A stretch of DNA of 64,000 nucleotides. It comes from an uncultured Alphaproteobacteria bacterium (GTDB lineage: Bacteria > Pseudomonadota > Alphaproteobacteria > HIMB59). Location of the stretch: NCBI GenBank assembly GCA_902557145.1, contig CACDYZ010000001.1:1-64000 (forward strand), written 5' to 3'. Positions 35,998 to 44,528 of the stretch are shown piece after piece (positions within the stretch are counted from its first letter, which is position 1; each line of letters opens with the position of its first letter). The position numbers were made by a program, and so were the translations under genes. The notes under the pieces were generated by a model. The model did not search any database. It saw only the letters and a program-made list of their open reading frames with translations, and had not been told where the DNA came from.

Positions 35998-38597
35998 TAT
36001 TCAGCGTACTTTACTGCTTCTTCTAATTCAACAGAGACTATTTGAGAAATTCCTTCTTCAGGCATCGTAACACCATAGAGTCTATCTACCCTAGACATGG
36101 TCATTCGATTATGAGTAATAATTATAAATTTAGTTTGCACTTTTTCAGAAATTTCCTCAACCATACTACAAAATCTATCAACATTATTGTCATCTAAAGG
36201 GGCGTCAACCTCATCTAATATACAAAAAGGCGAGGGGTTCGCCATAAATACAGCGAATAATAAAGAAATCGCAGTTAAGGCCTGCTCACCCCCTGATAAA
36301 AGAGTTATATTTTGCATTTTTTTTCCAGGAGGACTTGCAAATATCTCTAGACCTGAATTTAGTGGGTCCTCATCATTCTGTATAAGTTTTAAATAAGCTT
36401 TCCCTCCACCAAATAACTTTGTGAAGAGTCTTTCAAAATTTTCATTAACAATTTTAAAAGCATCTTTTAACCTTGTGACACCCTCTTTATTAATTTTATT
36501 TATTGCCTCGTGAAGCTTTTCAATAGACTCTTGAATCTCATTTTTATCTTTGATCGTTTCATCAACTTTTTCTCTTAATTTAACATATTCATCTTCAGCA
36601 AGTAAATTTACAGCACCAATTCTCTCTCTTTCAGCATTCAATCTTGAAACTCTTTTTTCTGCAGTCTCTAAATCTTCATCTTTCTTAAATTTTTCTACTT
36701 CATTTTCTAAATTTAATAAATCGACATTTATTTTTTCTCTGCAAGATTGTGTGAGCTGAGCTAAGTTGTTTGAATAATTTGAAATCTCCGATTCTTTTCG
36801 AATTAACTCCTCTTTAACAACCGAGTAATTTTGTTCTTTACTTCTCAACTCTTTGGAGAGTTTTTCTAAAAGGTTTTCTTGTTCTTGTAATTCATTATCA
36901 AAAAGTTTTTTTTCACCATCTAGTTGATTAATTTTATTTAGTAAAAACTGTCTTTTACTATCAATATCTCCAGGATTATTCTCTGATACTTCTAATTCTT
37001 CCTTTGTAGTTTTTATTCTTTGATTTAAATCTTCAGTTTTCTGATTTGTGACTTCTAAAATTCTTTCCCATTCAATAATTTGCTTTTTGAGATCATTCAG
37101 TCTTTTTTCCTTTAATTCTGAGAGTATTGTAGAAATATTTGCTTCATAACTACTTGAAATAAAAAGGCCATCCCACCTCCACAAATTACCCTCTAAATCA
37201 ACAATAGCTTGACCGATATCTATTTTACTATGATTTTCTGTTCCTTCTTTTTTTGTCGATACGATTGCTACATTTTCAAGTTTATTAATTACTTGGTTCG
37301 GGGCTTTTATAACATTTGAAGCTAACTCACAATTAAAATTAAATTTTTTTGTAACGTTCTCTCCTAAATGCTCACTCCAATAATATATATCATCTGGCTC
37401 AAGTGATGCCAAAAGCTCTTTACCAAAAATAGCAGCTACTGCATTTTCATATTTTTTATCAAAGGAAATATTATTTAATAAACTTTTATCAGATTGATTT
37501 ATGGGGTTGTCACGATTTTCTGCTTCAAATTCCTTAGAAGACAAATCCTCAATATCTTTTTTTATTGTCTTAATTTTATTATTGGTATCTTCAAATTGTT
37601 TTTGTTCGATTTGTAAGTCTTGATTTAGTTGTTTTACTCGATGCTCTAAATTTATTTTATGTTCTTCAAAACGCAATTCTTCTTGTTTTAGATTTTCTAC
37701 TGTCATATTCAATCTATCAAGTTCGCTATTCAATGAGTAAGATTTTTCTCTCATTGGGGGAATTTTAACTTTTAAATCCTCATAAGCTTGATCTTGGATT
37801 GATACATCTCCTTGAAAGTCAGCAAGCTTTATTTTTATTTTATCTTTTTCCTCATTCAGTTTTTTAATAATAAGTTGAAGTTCGTTTCTCTTAACAAAAA
37901 ATACTGAAGCTTCAGCATTTTTGATTAATGTTGATATATTTCTAAATCTTTCTGCTTCCTTGGCTTGTTTTTTAAGAATAGCTAATTGTTCTTCGTATGT
38001 CTCAATCACATCTTCTACTCTGAGTAAATTATTGTTAGCGCCTTTTAACCTTAACTCTGCATCATGCCTTCTAGACTGTAAACCTAATATTCCTGCGGCT
38101 TCTTCTAAAACCATTTTCCTATCTTCTGGTTTGGCCTGAGTTATAGCTCCTATTCTTCCTTGGCTAACTATAGAGGTAGACCTTGCTGATGTAGACGCAT
38201 CTGCAAAAAGTAATTGTATATCTTTTAATCTAACCTCTTTACCGTTTATAAAGGAATTCGTTCCCTCTCCCCTCCAAATTTTCCTAGCAATTTCTAATTG
38301 TTTGGACTCAAATTTATTTTCTAAATCGCTTCCTTCAATATTTACAAATAATCCTACCTCTGCAATATTCCATGAGGGACGATTGTCAGTTCCATTAAAA
38401 ATCAAATCATCAATTTCTTTACCGCGAAGTTGTTTCGCAGAGACCTCTCCCAAACCAAACCTAATTGCCTCAACTATATTTGACTTTCCACAACCATTAG
38501 GACCTACAATCCCAGTAAGCCCATTTTTTATCTCAAAATCTGTAGGCTCAACAAAAGATTTAAAACCTTTAATTGAGAGTTTATCTAAAGATAACAA
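35997..38597 (-). CDS. smc: Chromosome segregation SMC protein, short-armed
   Basis: SMC is the ATPase of bacterial condensin and organises the chromosome with ScpA/B. Walker A GPNGCGKSN lies near residue 33, the signature LLSGGEQAL near 770, and Walker B FCILDEVDAPLDDNN near 800. The hinge-like globular region spans about 365-505. At 866 residues it is well below the usual about 1,150-1,190. Each coiled-coil arm is about 190 residues instead of some 320. Heads and hinge are intact, so this looks like a functional shortened form. It follows dsbA with one base between. Confidence 0.93.
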   Translation of the reverse strand: MLSLDKLSIKGFKSFVEPTDFEIKNGLTGIVGPNGCGKSNIVEAIRFGLGEVSAKQLRGKEIDDLIFNGTDNRPSWNIAEVGLFVNIEGSDLENKFESKQLEIARKIWRGEGTNSFINGKEVRLKDIQLLFADASTSARSTSIVSQGRIGAITQAKPEDRKMVLEEAAGILGLQSRRHDAELRLKGANNNLLRVEDVIETYEEQLAILKKQAKEAERFRNISTLIKNAEASVFFVKRNELQLIIKKLNEEKDKIKIKLADFQGDVSIQDQAYEDLKVKIPPMREKSYSLNSELDRLNMTVENLKQEELRFEEHKINLEHRVKQLNQDLQIEQKQFEDTNNKIKTIKKDIEDLSSKEFEAENRDNPINQSDKSLLNNISFDKKYENAVAAIFGKELLASLEPDDIYYWSEHLGENVTKKFNFNCELASNVIKAPNQVINKLENVAIVSTKKEGTENHSKIDIGQAIVDLEGNLWRWDGLFISSSYEANISTILSELKEKRLNDLKKQIIEWERILEVTNQKTEDLNQRIKTTKEELEVSENNPGDIDSKRQFLLNKINQLDGEKKLFDNELQEQENLLEKLSKELRSKEQNYSVVKEELIRKESEISNYSNNLAQLTQSCREKINVDLLNLENEVEKFKKDEDLETAEKRVSRLNAERERIGAVNLLAEDEYVKLREKVDETIKDKNEIQESIEKLHEAINKINKEGVTRLKDAFKIVNENFERLFTKLFGGGKAYLKLIQNDEDPLNSGLEIFASPPGKKMQNITLLSGGEQALTAISLLFAVFMANPSPFCILDEVDAPLDDNNVDRFCSMVEEISEKVQTKFIIITHNRMTMSRVDRLYGVTMPEEGISQIVSVELEEAVKYAE

Positions 38598-38598
38598 A

Positions 38599-39216
38599 TT
38601 AATTATTCAATTTTTTTTTAATTATTTTTATAAATTCTGAGGCTGGCCTATTGCCTTGAACTTTTTCTCCATTAATTAAAAATGTTGGTGTGCTCTCAAC
38701 TCCAAAAATGTTTTGAGCATCAACTTGTAGAGATAGAAGTCTGTTGTGGGAGTCCTCATCTTTTAAACAAGATTGCAACTCTTCATCTCCAAGTCCATGT
38801 TGCAATCCATAACTATTGAGTAATTCAATTATCTCTTCTCCCGAACTTGCTTTTGTCCAAACATCATAGTTTCCATAAACAGAGTCGACATAGCTTGGAC
38901 GAATACCTTCGTTACAATTTGCTAGTATTGTTGCATAAAAAGCGGCTTGGTTTAATGGAAAGTCAATTAAGTAAAAATTAATATTCTTGTATACACTGCT
39001 TTCTTTTAATTCTTGAAGCGTTTGGTTATGGAATTCAGCACAATGCGAACAGCTAAATGAAGAAAACTCAATTATATCAACCGTATTTTCCTCTAATGAC
39101 TCAACTAAAGGCTTTATATTGTTTTCATCAATATATTGTTTATATTCGTAATCTTTCGATGTTGCCGAGTTTAAGAAAAGCACTCCCCAAACAAGTATTA
39201 AACTAATTATTCTCAT
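38599..39216 (-). CDS. Periplasmic DsbA-family thiol-disulfide oxidoreductase
   Basis: This is a thioredoxin-fold protein exported by a signal peptide (starting MRIISLILVWG, ending near ATSKD). The active-site pair is CSHC near residues 56-59, with the cis-proline region ESTPTFLINGEKVQG near residue 175. It probably introduces or isomerises disulfides in the periplasm. The ATG at 39216 puts the signal peptide at the very N-terminus; an ATG at 39240 would add 8 residues and lengthen the overlap with dciA. The dciA-dsbA-smc order is common in alphaproteobacteria. Confidence 0.9.
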   Translation of the reverse strand: MRIISLILVWGVLFLNSATSKDYEYKQYIDENNIKPLVESLEENTVDIIEFSSFSCSHCAEFHNQTLQELKESSVYKNINFYLIDFPLNQAAFYATILANCNEGIRPSYVDSVYGNYDVWTKASSGEEIIELLNSYGLQHGLGDEELQSCLKDEDSHNRLLSLQVDAQNIFGVESTPTFLINGEKVQGNRPASEFIKIIKKKLNN

Positions 39217-39655
39217 ATAACTTTTTATTAATATTTTCAAAAATAGATCTTACTTCTTGATCTTTTATATCATTAAATTTTTGATTATTAAGGGTTTTTC
39301 CAGAAGCTTTGTTGGATAAGTTAGTATTATTATCAAACTTTGAATTACTATGAGAAAGGTCTTGAAAAAATACGATTTTATTTACTCTTGCTCCAGTCAC
39401 TTCCTCAATTTTTATAATAATTTCATTTGTATTTGAGTGCATCTCAAATGATTTACTAGGGTTCACTCTAAATTCAAAGATAACAGATTCTATTTTATTA
39501 TTAATTATAGTTTTTTTTAATTTAACAAATTTATTATTTTTACCAAAAATATACTCCCAATTTTTAAGAAGAAGAGTATTTATTTTTAGTTTTTTTTTAT
39601 TTACTTTATTAACTAGATGAAAAGCAATGTCATTGAGCTTGGAGAGTTTTTTCAT
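39203..39655 (-). CDS. DUF721 / DciA-like protein
   Basis: This 150-residue protein of the DUF721 family includes DciA, a loader of the replicative helicase DnaB. The DUF721 core is visible in LLKNWEYIFGKN near residue 29 and the hydrophobic strand pattern around VIFEFRVNPSKSFEMH. The C-terminal half is polar and low-complexity. The place upstream of dsbA-smc and beside mutY matches other alphaproteobacteria. Its start overlaps the mutY 5' end by 39 bp on the opposite strand. Confidence 0.8.
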   Translation of the reverse strand: MKKLSKLNDIAFHLVNKVNKKKLKINTLLLKNWEYIFGKNNKFVKLKKTIINNKIESVIFEFRVNPSKSFEMHSNTNEIIIKIEEVTGARVNKIVFFQDLSHSNSKFDNNTNLSNKASGKTLNNQKFNDIKDQEVRSIFENINKKLYENN

Positions 39656-40615
39656 AAAAATAGATTTATTCCGTTAATTCTATATTGGTTTAAAAAAAAT
39701 CAAAGAAACTTATATTGGAGAAGAAATAGAAATTTATATCTAACTTATTTATCAGAAATTATGCTTCAACAAACTACTGTGAAAACAGTAGAAAACAAAA
39801 TACTAGAAATAATAAATATTTTTCCAAATTTTAATTCCTTTAAAAATAAAAAATTAGAACAATTGCTCAAAGTTTGGTCAGGTTTAGGTTATTACAACAG
39901 GGCTGTAAATTTATTCAAAGCAGTAACTATTATTAATAAAAAATTTAATGGAGTCTTACCAGATAATAGGGATTCGCTAATTTCTTTACCTGGTGTTGGT
40001 ATATACACTTCAAGTGCAATATTAGCTATAGGCCATAACCAAAAAGCATTCCCTATTGATGTAAATGTAAAAAGATTAGTAGAAAGAATATCTGGAGCTG
40101 AATTTAAAGATAAAGAAATTGAAAGTATATTAAGTTTGGCTTGTAAAAAAAAGATTTCCTATAGAAGTTTAGCTGAGTCTATGATGGATTTTAGTTCAAT
40201 AATTTGTAAAAAAAATAATCCTGATTGTGATATATGTAAATTTTCTAATTTTTGTAAATCAGCTTTTCAAAAATTTGAAAATAATCAAAATACAAAAAAA
40301 ATTAATAAGAAAATAGACTTCTATATATTAAACTCCCCTTTACACATTTGTTTTATAAAAAAACCAAAATTTCAATTTTACAAAAATTTTATCCATTTAC
40401 CCTCAAATTTGGATGAAGAATTTATCTCAAATATAAAATTAAAAAAAAAAGAGAAGATTAAAAGTTTTAAATTTGTAATTACAAATAACCTTTTTCAAGT
40501 TAACGTTTATAAACTAAATCAAAAAAAATTAAAAATTGAAAATACAGTATGGATCGAAAAGATAAAAACAAAAGAACTTGCTTTACCGACATTATTTAAA
40601 AAAATACTTAGCTAA
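39617..40615 (+). CDS. mutY: A/G-specific adenine glycosylase
   Basis: MutY removes adenine mispaired with 8-oxoguanine. The 332-residue protein has the catalytic core SEIMLQQTTVKTV near residue 47, helix-hairpin-helix LPGVGIYTSSAI with downstream FPIDVNVKRLVERISG (catalytic Asp), and the iron-sulfur cysteines CX6CX2CX5C near residues 197-213. A shorter C-terminal MutT-like region is weakly conserved. The only ATG giving a full N-terminus is 39617, inside the divergent dciA gene. The stop shares CTAA with the ccrM stop. Confidence 0.95.
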   Translation: MKSNVIELGEFFHKNRFIPLILYWFKKNQRNLYWRRNRNLYLTYLSEIMLQQTTVKTVENKILEIINIFPNFNSFKNKKLEQLLKVWSGLGYYNRAVNLFKAVTIINKKFNGVLPDNRDSLISLPGVGIYTSSAILAIGHNQKAFPIDVNVKRLVERISGAEFKDKEIESILSLACKKKISYRSLAESMMDFSSIICKKNNPDCDICKFSNFCKSAFQKFENNQNTKKINKKIDFYILNSPLHICFIKKPKFQFYKNFIHLPSNLDEEFISNIKLKKKEKIKSFKFVITNNLFQVNVYKLNQKKLKIENTVWIEKIKTKELALPTLFKKILS

Positions 40616-41676
40616 CCTCTCATTTTTTTTCTTATTATATCTATAGATATTAAATTCTTTTTTTTATCTTCGTAATGCCAGAAATCCCATCCATTAAAAC
40701 TTGATGTCTTATTTACTTTTGCAGCTATTTTATGAATTGATCCTCTATCATTTTTGTATGTTATGCTTCCATCTGGAAGTACGGTAGCTTTATAGTTTTT
40801 GTTATTATTATAAAGTGAAGATCCTGGTTTTAAGTGACCATTATCAATTAAACTTGCGAAAGGTATTTTTTGAACTGGTTTATCTTTTTCATTAACTTCT
40901 AATAAGTTATTTTTAAGAGATTTAATTTTTTTTAATCTTTTTTCAGCTAAATTAAAATAATCTTTATCCTTTTCAAAACCTATATAATTTCTACCTAAAT
41001 ATTTCCCCTCAGCACAAAAACTTGCCGTCCCCGCAAATGGTTCTAAAATTAGATCTCCTTGAATTGACGATTGAAGTATTATTTTTTTCATTAAAGCTAA
41101 AGGTTTTTGGGTAGGGTGTGCTGTTTGGTTTGTTTTATTTTTGATTCTTTCTTTACCTGAACAAATCGGAAAATTCCAAATACTTCTCTCTTGTTTATCT
41201 TCGTTTGCAACTTTTAAAGTGTGATAATTAAATTGGTATTTTGACTTAGGTTTTTTTGAACACCATATAAGAGTTTCATGAGCATTTGTAAGTCTTGTTG
41301 CTCTGAAATTTGGTAAAGGATTTGATTTAGCCCAAATTACATCATTCAAAATCCAAAAGTTTAGATCTTGGAGAATTTTCCCAATTCTAAATATATTGTG
41401 ATAAGACCCTATAATCCATAATCCACCATCTGGTTTTAAAACTCTTTTACACTCGCGTAAATATGAAAGGGTAAATTCATCATAGCTAGCGTAATTATCA
41501 AATTTGTCCCAATCTTGATTTACTCCATTGACAACGGAATGGTTTGGTCTGGTTAAAACTTTATTTAGTTGCAAATTGTAAGGGGGGTCTAAAAAGATTA
41601 AGTCTATAGTATGGTCTTCAACTTTTTCAAATAGATCAATGCAATCACCTAGGTAAAGACTATTTTGTTTTAACAC
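40612..41676 (-). CDS. ccrM: Cell-cycle-regulated GANTC adenine methyltransferase CcrM
   Basis: CcrM methylates adenine in GANTC and controls gene expression over the alphaproteobacterial cell cycle. At 354 residues it has the beta-class order: catalytic DPPYNLQL near residue 31, target-recognition region, then HPTQKP and the SAM motif LEPFAGTASFC near residue 216. The CcrM-specific C-terminal domain (about residues 265-350, PDGSITYKNDRGSIHKIAA) is present, making it CcrM rather than a restriction-linked enzyme. No restriction enzyme is nearby. The start is GTG. Two GANTC sites lie directly upstream. Confidence 0.95.
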   Translation of the reverse strand: MLKQNSLYLGDCIDLFEKVEDHTIDLIFLDPPYNLQLNKVLTRPNHSVVNGVNQDWDKFDNYASYDEFTLSYLRECKRVLKPDGGLWIIGSYHNIFRIGKILQDLNFWILNDVIWAKSNPLPNFRATRLTNAHETLIWCSKKPKSKYQFNYHTLKVANEDKQERSIWNFPICSGKERIKNKTNQTAHPTQKPLALMKKIILQSSIQGDLILEPFAGTASFCAEGKYLGRNYIGFEKDKDYFNLAEKRLKKIKSLKNNLLEVNEKDKPVQKIPFASLIDNGHLKPGSSLYNNNKNYKATVLPDGSITYKNDRGSIHKIAAKVNKTSSFNGWDFWHYEDKKKNLISIDIIRKKMRG

Positions 41677-41680
41677 TATG

Positions 41681-41704
41681 GAATCTTATTACTAATAAAG
41701 AATC
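41681..41704. promoter_or_regulatory. Two GANTC (GAATC) sites just upstream of ccrM
   Basis: GAATC occurs at 41681-41685 and 41700-41704, in the 61-bp spacer before the ccrM GTG at 41676. Methylation of such sites by CcrM itself could feed back on its own promoter, as described for Caulobacter ccrM. I saw no GANTC in the short spacers before mntR, coxB, petA, xseA, the YbjN-like gene or ilvE. Confidence 0.55.
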
Positions 41705-41737
41705 ATGTGTAAAAAAAGCATTGCAGTCTGTTGATAA

Positions 41738-42343
41738 CTAAGTAGATAACTTTTTGATAAGTTTACTTATTGGTTGATAAGTTGTCCGATGAAATCTACT
41801 GACACCATGTGAATAAATAGCATCTAAATGATTTTTAGTTCCATAACCTGCATTTTTATTCCATTGATAAACATTATCTTTTAAGTGAAGTTTGGTGATT
41901 AATTTGTCCCTATATACTTTTGCAATAATAGAAGCTGCAGAGACTTGATTTATTTTATCATCTGCTTTGACTAGGGCTTTTACTTTATAATCCTCCATAC
42001 CATTTGGGATAAACTTCCCATCAATAATGACTGTATCCGTTTTTTTAGATAACAAAATAATTGATTGCTTCATGCATTGCAAAACTACATTGTGAATATT
42101 AAATTTCTCAATAAATTTTTTTTTTCCAACAATAATTTGATAATTAAAATTAAAGCCCCTATTTAATTTGAAATAATTATAAATTTCCTCTCTCTTTTTT
42201 TTATTTATTTTTTTTGAGTCAGTAACATCAAAAGGAAGTACTTCAAAGAAAGAATTTTGAGATCTAAATGCACAAACTATTGCACTTCCAACAAGAGAAC
42301 CTCTGCCAACTTCATCAACACCAACGACATATTCACTCATCAA
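41738..42343 (-). CDS. rnhB: Ribonuclease HII
   Basis: RNase HII cleaves 5' of ribonucleotides embedded in DNA. The 201-residue protein has GVDEVGRGSLVG near residue 7 (catalytic Asp-Glu), VIIDGKFIP near 99, and KADDKINQVSAASIIAKV near 120 (two further acidic ligands). The gene lies between moaB and ccrM. It overlaps the moaB stop by 11 bp. A 61-bp spacer with possible ccrM control sites follows. Confidence 0.97.
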   Translation of the reverse strand: MMSEYVVGVDEVGRGSLVGSAIVCAFRSQNSFFEVLPFDVTDSKKINKKKREEIYNYFKLNRGFNFNYQIIVGKKKFIEKFNIHNVVLQCMKQSIILLSKKTDTVIIDGKFIPNGMEDYKVKALVKADDKINQVSAASIIAKVYRDKLITKLHLKDNVYQWNKNAGYGTKNHLDAIYSHGVSRFHRTTYQPISKLIKKLST

Positions 42344-42854
42344 GTCTTGGTATCAATTCGATAAAATTACATGGTTTGTGTCTTATATCTAATTGATGAA
42401 AAAGAATATCATTCCAAGCATCTCGAACAGCAGAAGTAGATCCAGGCAAGCAAAAAATATAAGTTTGATTTAATAAAAAGGCACTTGCTCGAGATTGTAT
42501 GGTTGAAGTTCCAATTTTTTGATAACTGAGTTGTCTAAATAATTCACCAAATCCTGGTATTTCAATTTGAGATACTTTTTTCAAAGCATCAATTGTATTA
42601 TCTCTTCCCGTTAAACCAGTTCCTCCTGTTGTAATTATTACATCGTTTTCAACAGAGTTAGTTAAGCCTTGAATTATAGGTATAAAGATTTCTGGTTCGT
42701 CTTCGATAATTTGATAATGAGAAACATCATGTCCTTTTTGAAGTATTAGATCCTTTAATGTATTACCAGATTTATCATCGCTCTTTTTTCTTGTGTCCGA
42801 TAAAGTAATGACGGCAATATTTATTTTTTTAAATGTTATTGTTTCGTCAATCAT
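42333..42854 (-). CDS. moaB: Molybdenum cofactor biosynthesis protein B
   Basis: This MoaB/MogA-fold protein adenylates molybdopterin in molybdenum cofactor synthesis. At 173 residues it carries the family motifs AVITLSDTR near residue 14, the signature ITTGGTGLTGRD near 74-85, and FCLPGSTSAVRDAW near 133. No other moa/moe genes are in the window. It overlaps the lytic transglycosylase gene by 8 bp. Confidence 0.93.
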   Translation of the reverse strand: MIDETITFKKINIAVITLSDTRKKSDDKSGNTLKDLILQKGHDVSHYQIIEDEPEIFIPIIQGLTNSVENDVIITTGGTGLTGRDNTIDALKKVSQIEIPGFGELFRQLSYQKIGTSTIQSRASAFLLNQTYIFCLPGSTSAVRDAWNDILFHQLDIRHKPCNFIELIPRLDE

Positions 42855-44526
42855 TAATCAAAATCGTATTAGTTGCTATCAATTCATCAGCATAATCAAA
42901 AGAATTATGATTTATTAATTCATAAATAACAAGATTAGTTAGAACTCGCTCTACAAATAATCGAGTTTCTCTTGATGGAATAGATTCAATTAAAAGAAAG
43001 CTATCATTATTAAACGTAGTTTTTTTCATCCATTTTGAAAGATTTCCAGGCCCAGCATTATAAGAGATTAGTGCTTTCAATAAATCACCCTCAATATAAT
43101 TTATGGATAATAAATTTTGTAAATAAAGACTTCCTGTTTCGACGTTAATTTCAGGATTATACAATATTCTAGGATTTGACTTAAATTGATGTTTTTTATT
43201 TACCATACGGGCTGTGGAGGGAAGAATTTGCATTAATCCATATGCACTTTTCCCACTTTTTGCAAAAGCGCTAAATTGAGACTCCTGTCTTATCATGCTT
43301 ATGATAATAGTTGGATCTATGTCGTTGAAATTATAATTTTGAATCCATTGTGGTGTTGGATAAAGATAATCTATGGGAGCATCATCTTTAAATAAATATT
43401 TTGCTGTTTTAATTTGAAGAGAACTTAAGTCGTTTTTAATAGAAAAATTTAAAATTAGTCTTTTAAATCTATCATTAGTAATGTTTTGAAGTCTATTTAA
43501 TTCAATCTCTGCAATTGGCAGTTCATCAATGTCTATTAATGCCTGAATTCTCTTACCTAATTTTGTATCTAAAAATGAGTCAAGATCCGAGTTCATTATA
43601 GAGGTGTTAAATTCAAAGTCCTGAATGGTCTTATCAATTATTCTACAAGATAAAATGGAATAAATATTAAAACTTGGCCTACAAGATTTATTTAAAGCCT
43701 CTAACGAAGCTTTAAAGGTAATAACATCTTCAGCATCTTTTGTTGATGATAAAAATGACCAATATGCTCCAGCATCGCTGAGCCATTTGTTATCTGAAAT
43801 TTTTGAGAGTATTAAAAACTGCCTTGAAGCTTTCTGATATTTACCTTTTCTATAATACGAGAGACCCTTAATCCACAAGCCTTCAGAGTAAGGTTGACTT
43901 AAAAATGCCTGATCGTTAAGCACATTAATAGCCTTATCATCTAAATCTGCAAGATAATACCCATTGGCAATTTTTGATAATAAAAATGACTTTTCTTTTT
44001 GATTAAAATATTTTATGTGGTGATTCAAATATTCTAAAGCTCCAGTTGGCCATCCTCTACCAACTCTTGATCTTACAGTGTTATAGATACTAATTTTTTT
44101 TGAGTAATTTTTATTTGAAAATATTTTATTTGATTTACTTGAATTGGTAGCATCTGTTTTATCTTTTTGAAAGATTTCATTAAAGAGGGGGTAAGAATTT
44201 TTTTTTGGTCTTTTTGCTCCATCTGGCATTCTACGCACACCTAATTTATAAATCCTTCTCGCTTCATATTGATCACTGTATTCACTTAACCAATCTCGTA
44301 GTTCTAAAAAACTGGATCGATGTGCTGTAGGATGGAGGAGTTTTAAAGCTTGAACATGACCCATGAGTATTAAATCATCAAGTTTTGCAATATTATTATC
44401 ACCTCTAGAAAAATTACCATCTCTGTAATCGTTAAAAATACTTTTGTAGAGACCTATATCTTTTGAACTAAGGGCAAATATAGTTTGTGAGTAAAAAAGT
44501 GAGATTAATATGAGAACAATTTTCAT
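42847..44526 (-). CDS. Soluble-type lytic murein transglycosylase
   Basis: This periplasmic enzyme cleaves peptidoglycan to 1,6-anhydromuropeptides. It has an Slt70-like layout: a signal peptide (start MKIVLILISLFYS), a long alpha-helical superhelix of TPR-like repeats (residues about 60-400), and a C-terminal SLT lysozyme-like domain. The catalytic glutamate is in IRQESQFSAFAKSG, followed by SAYGLMQILPSTA. The ATG at 44526 gives a proper signal peptide and lies 2 bp after the UDG stop; an upstream ATG at 44571 would place a basic 15-residue tail before it. Confidence 0.92.
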   Translation of the reverse strand: MKIVLILISLFYSQTIFALSSKDIGLYKSIFNDYRDGNFSRGDNNIAKLDDLILMGHVQALKLLHPTAHRSSFLELRDWLSEYSDQYEARRIYKLGVRRMPDGAKRPKKNSYPLFNEIFQKDKTDATNSSKSNKIFSNKNYSKKISIYNTVRSRVGRGWPTGALEYLNHHIKYFNQKEKSFLLSKIANGYYLADLDDKAINVLNDQAFLSQPYSEGLWIKGLSYYRKGKYQKASRQFLILSKISDNKWLSDAGAYWSFLSSTKDAEDVITFKASLEALNKSCRPSFNIYSILSCRIIDKTIQDFEFNTSIMNSDLDSFLDTKLGKRIQALIDIDELPIAEIELNRLQNITNDRFKRLILNFSIKNDLSSLQIKTAKYLFKDDAPIDYLYPTPQWIQNYNFNDIDPTIIISMIRQESQFSAFAKSGKSAYGLMQILPSTARMVNKKHQFKSNPRILYNPEINVETGSLYLQNLLSINYIEGDLLKALISYNAGPGNLSKWMKKTTFNNDSFLLIESIPSRETRLFVERVLTNLVIYELINHNSFDYADELIATNTILIND

Positions 44527-44528
44527 TT

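Noticed and set aside
40612-41676. Methyltransferase read as part of a restriction-modification or defence system
   Set aside because: The CcrM C-terminal domain is present and no endonuclease or defence gene is adjacent.
41729-41737. DnaA-box-like TTATCAACA (minus strand) in the rnhB-ccrM spacer
   Set aside because: A single imperfect 9-mer in AT-rich DNA is not evidence for DnaA control or an origin.
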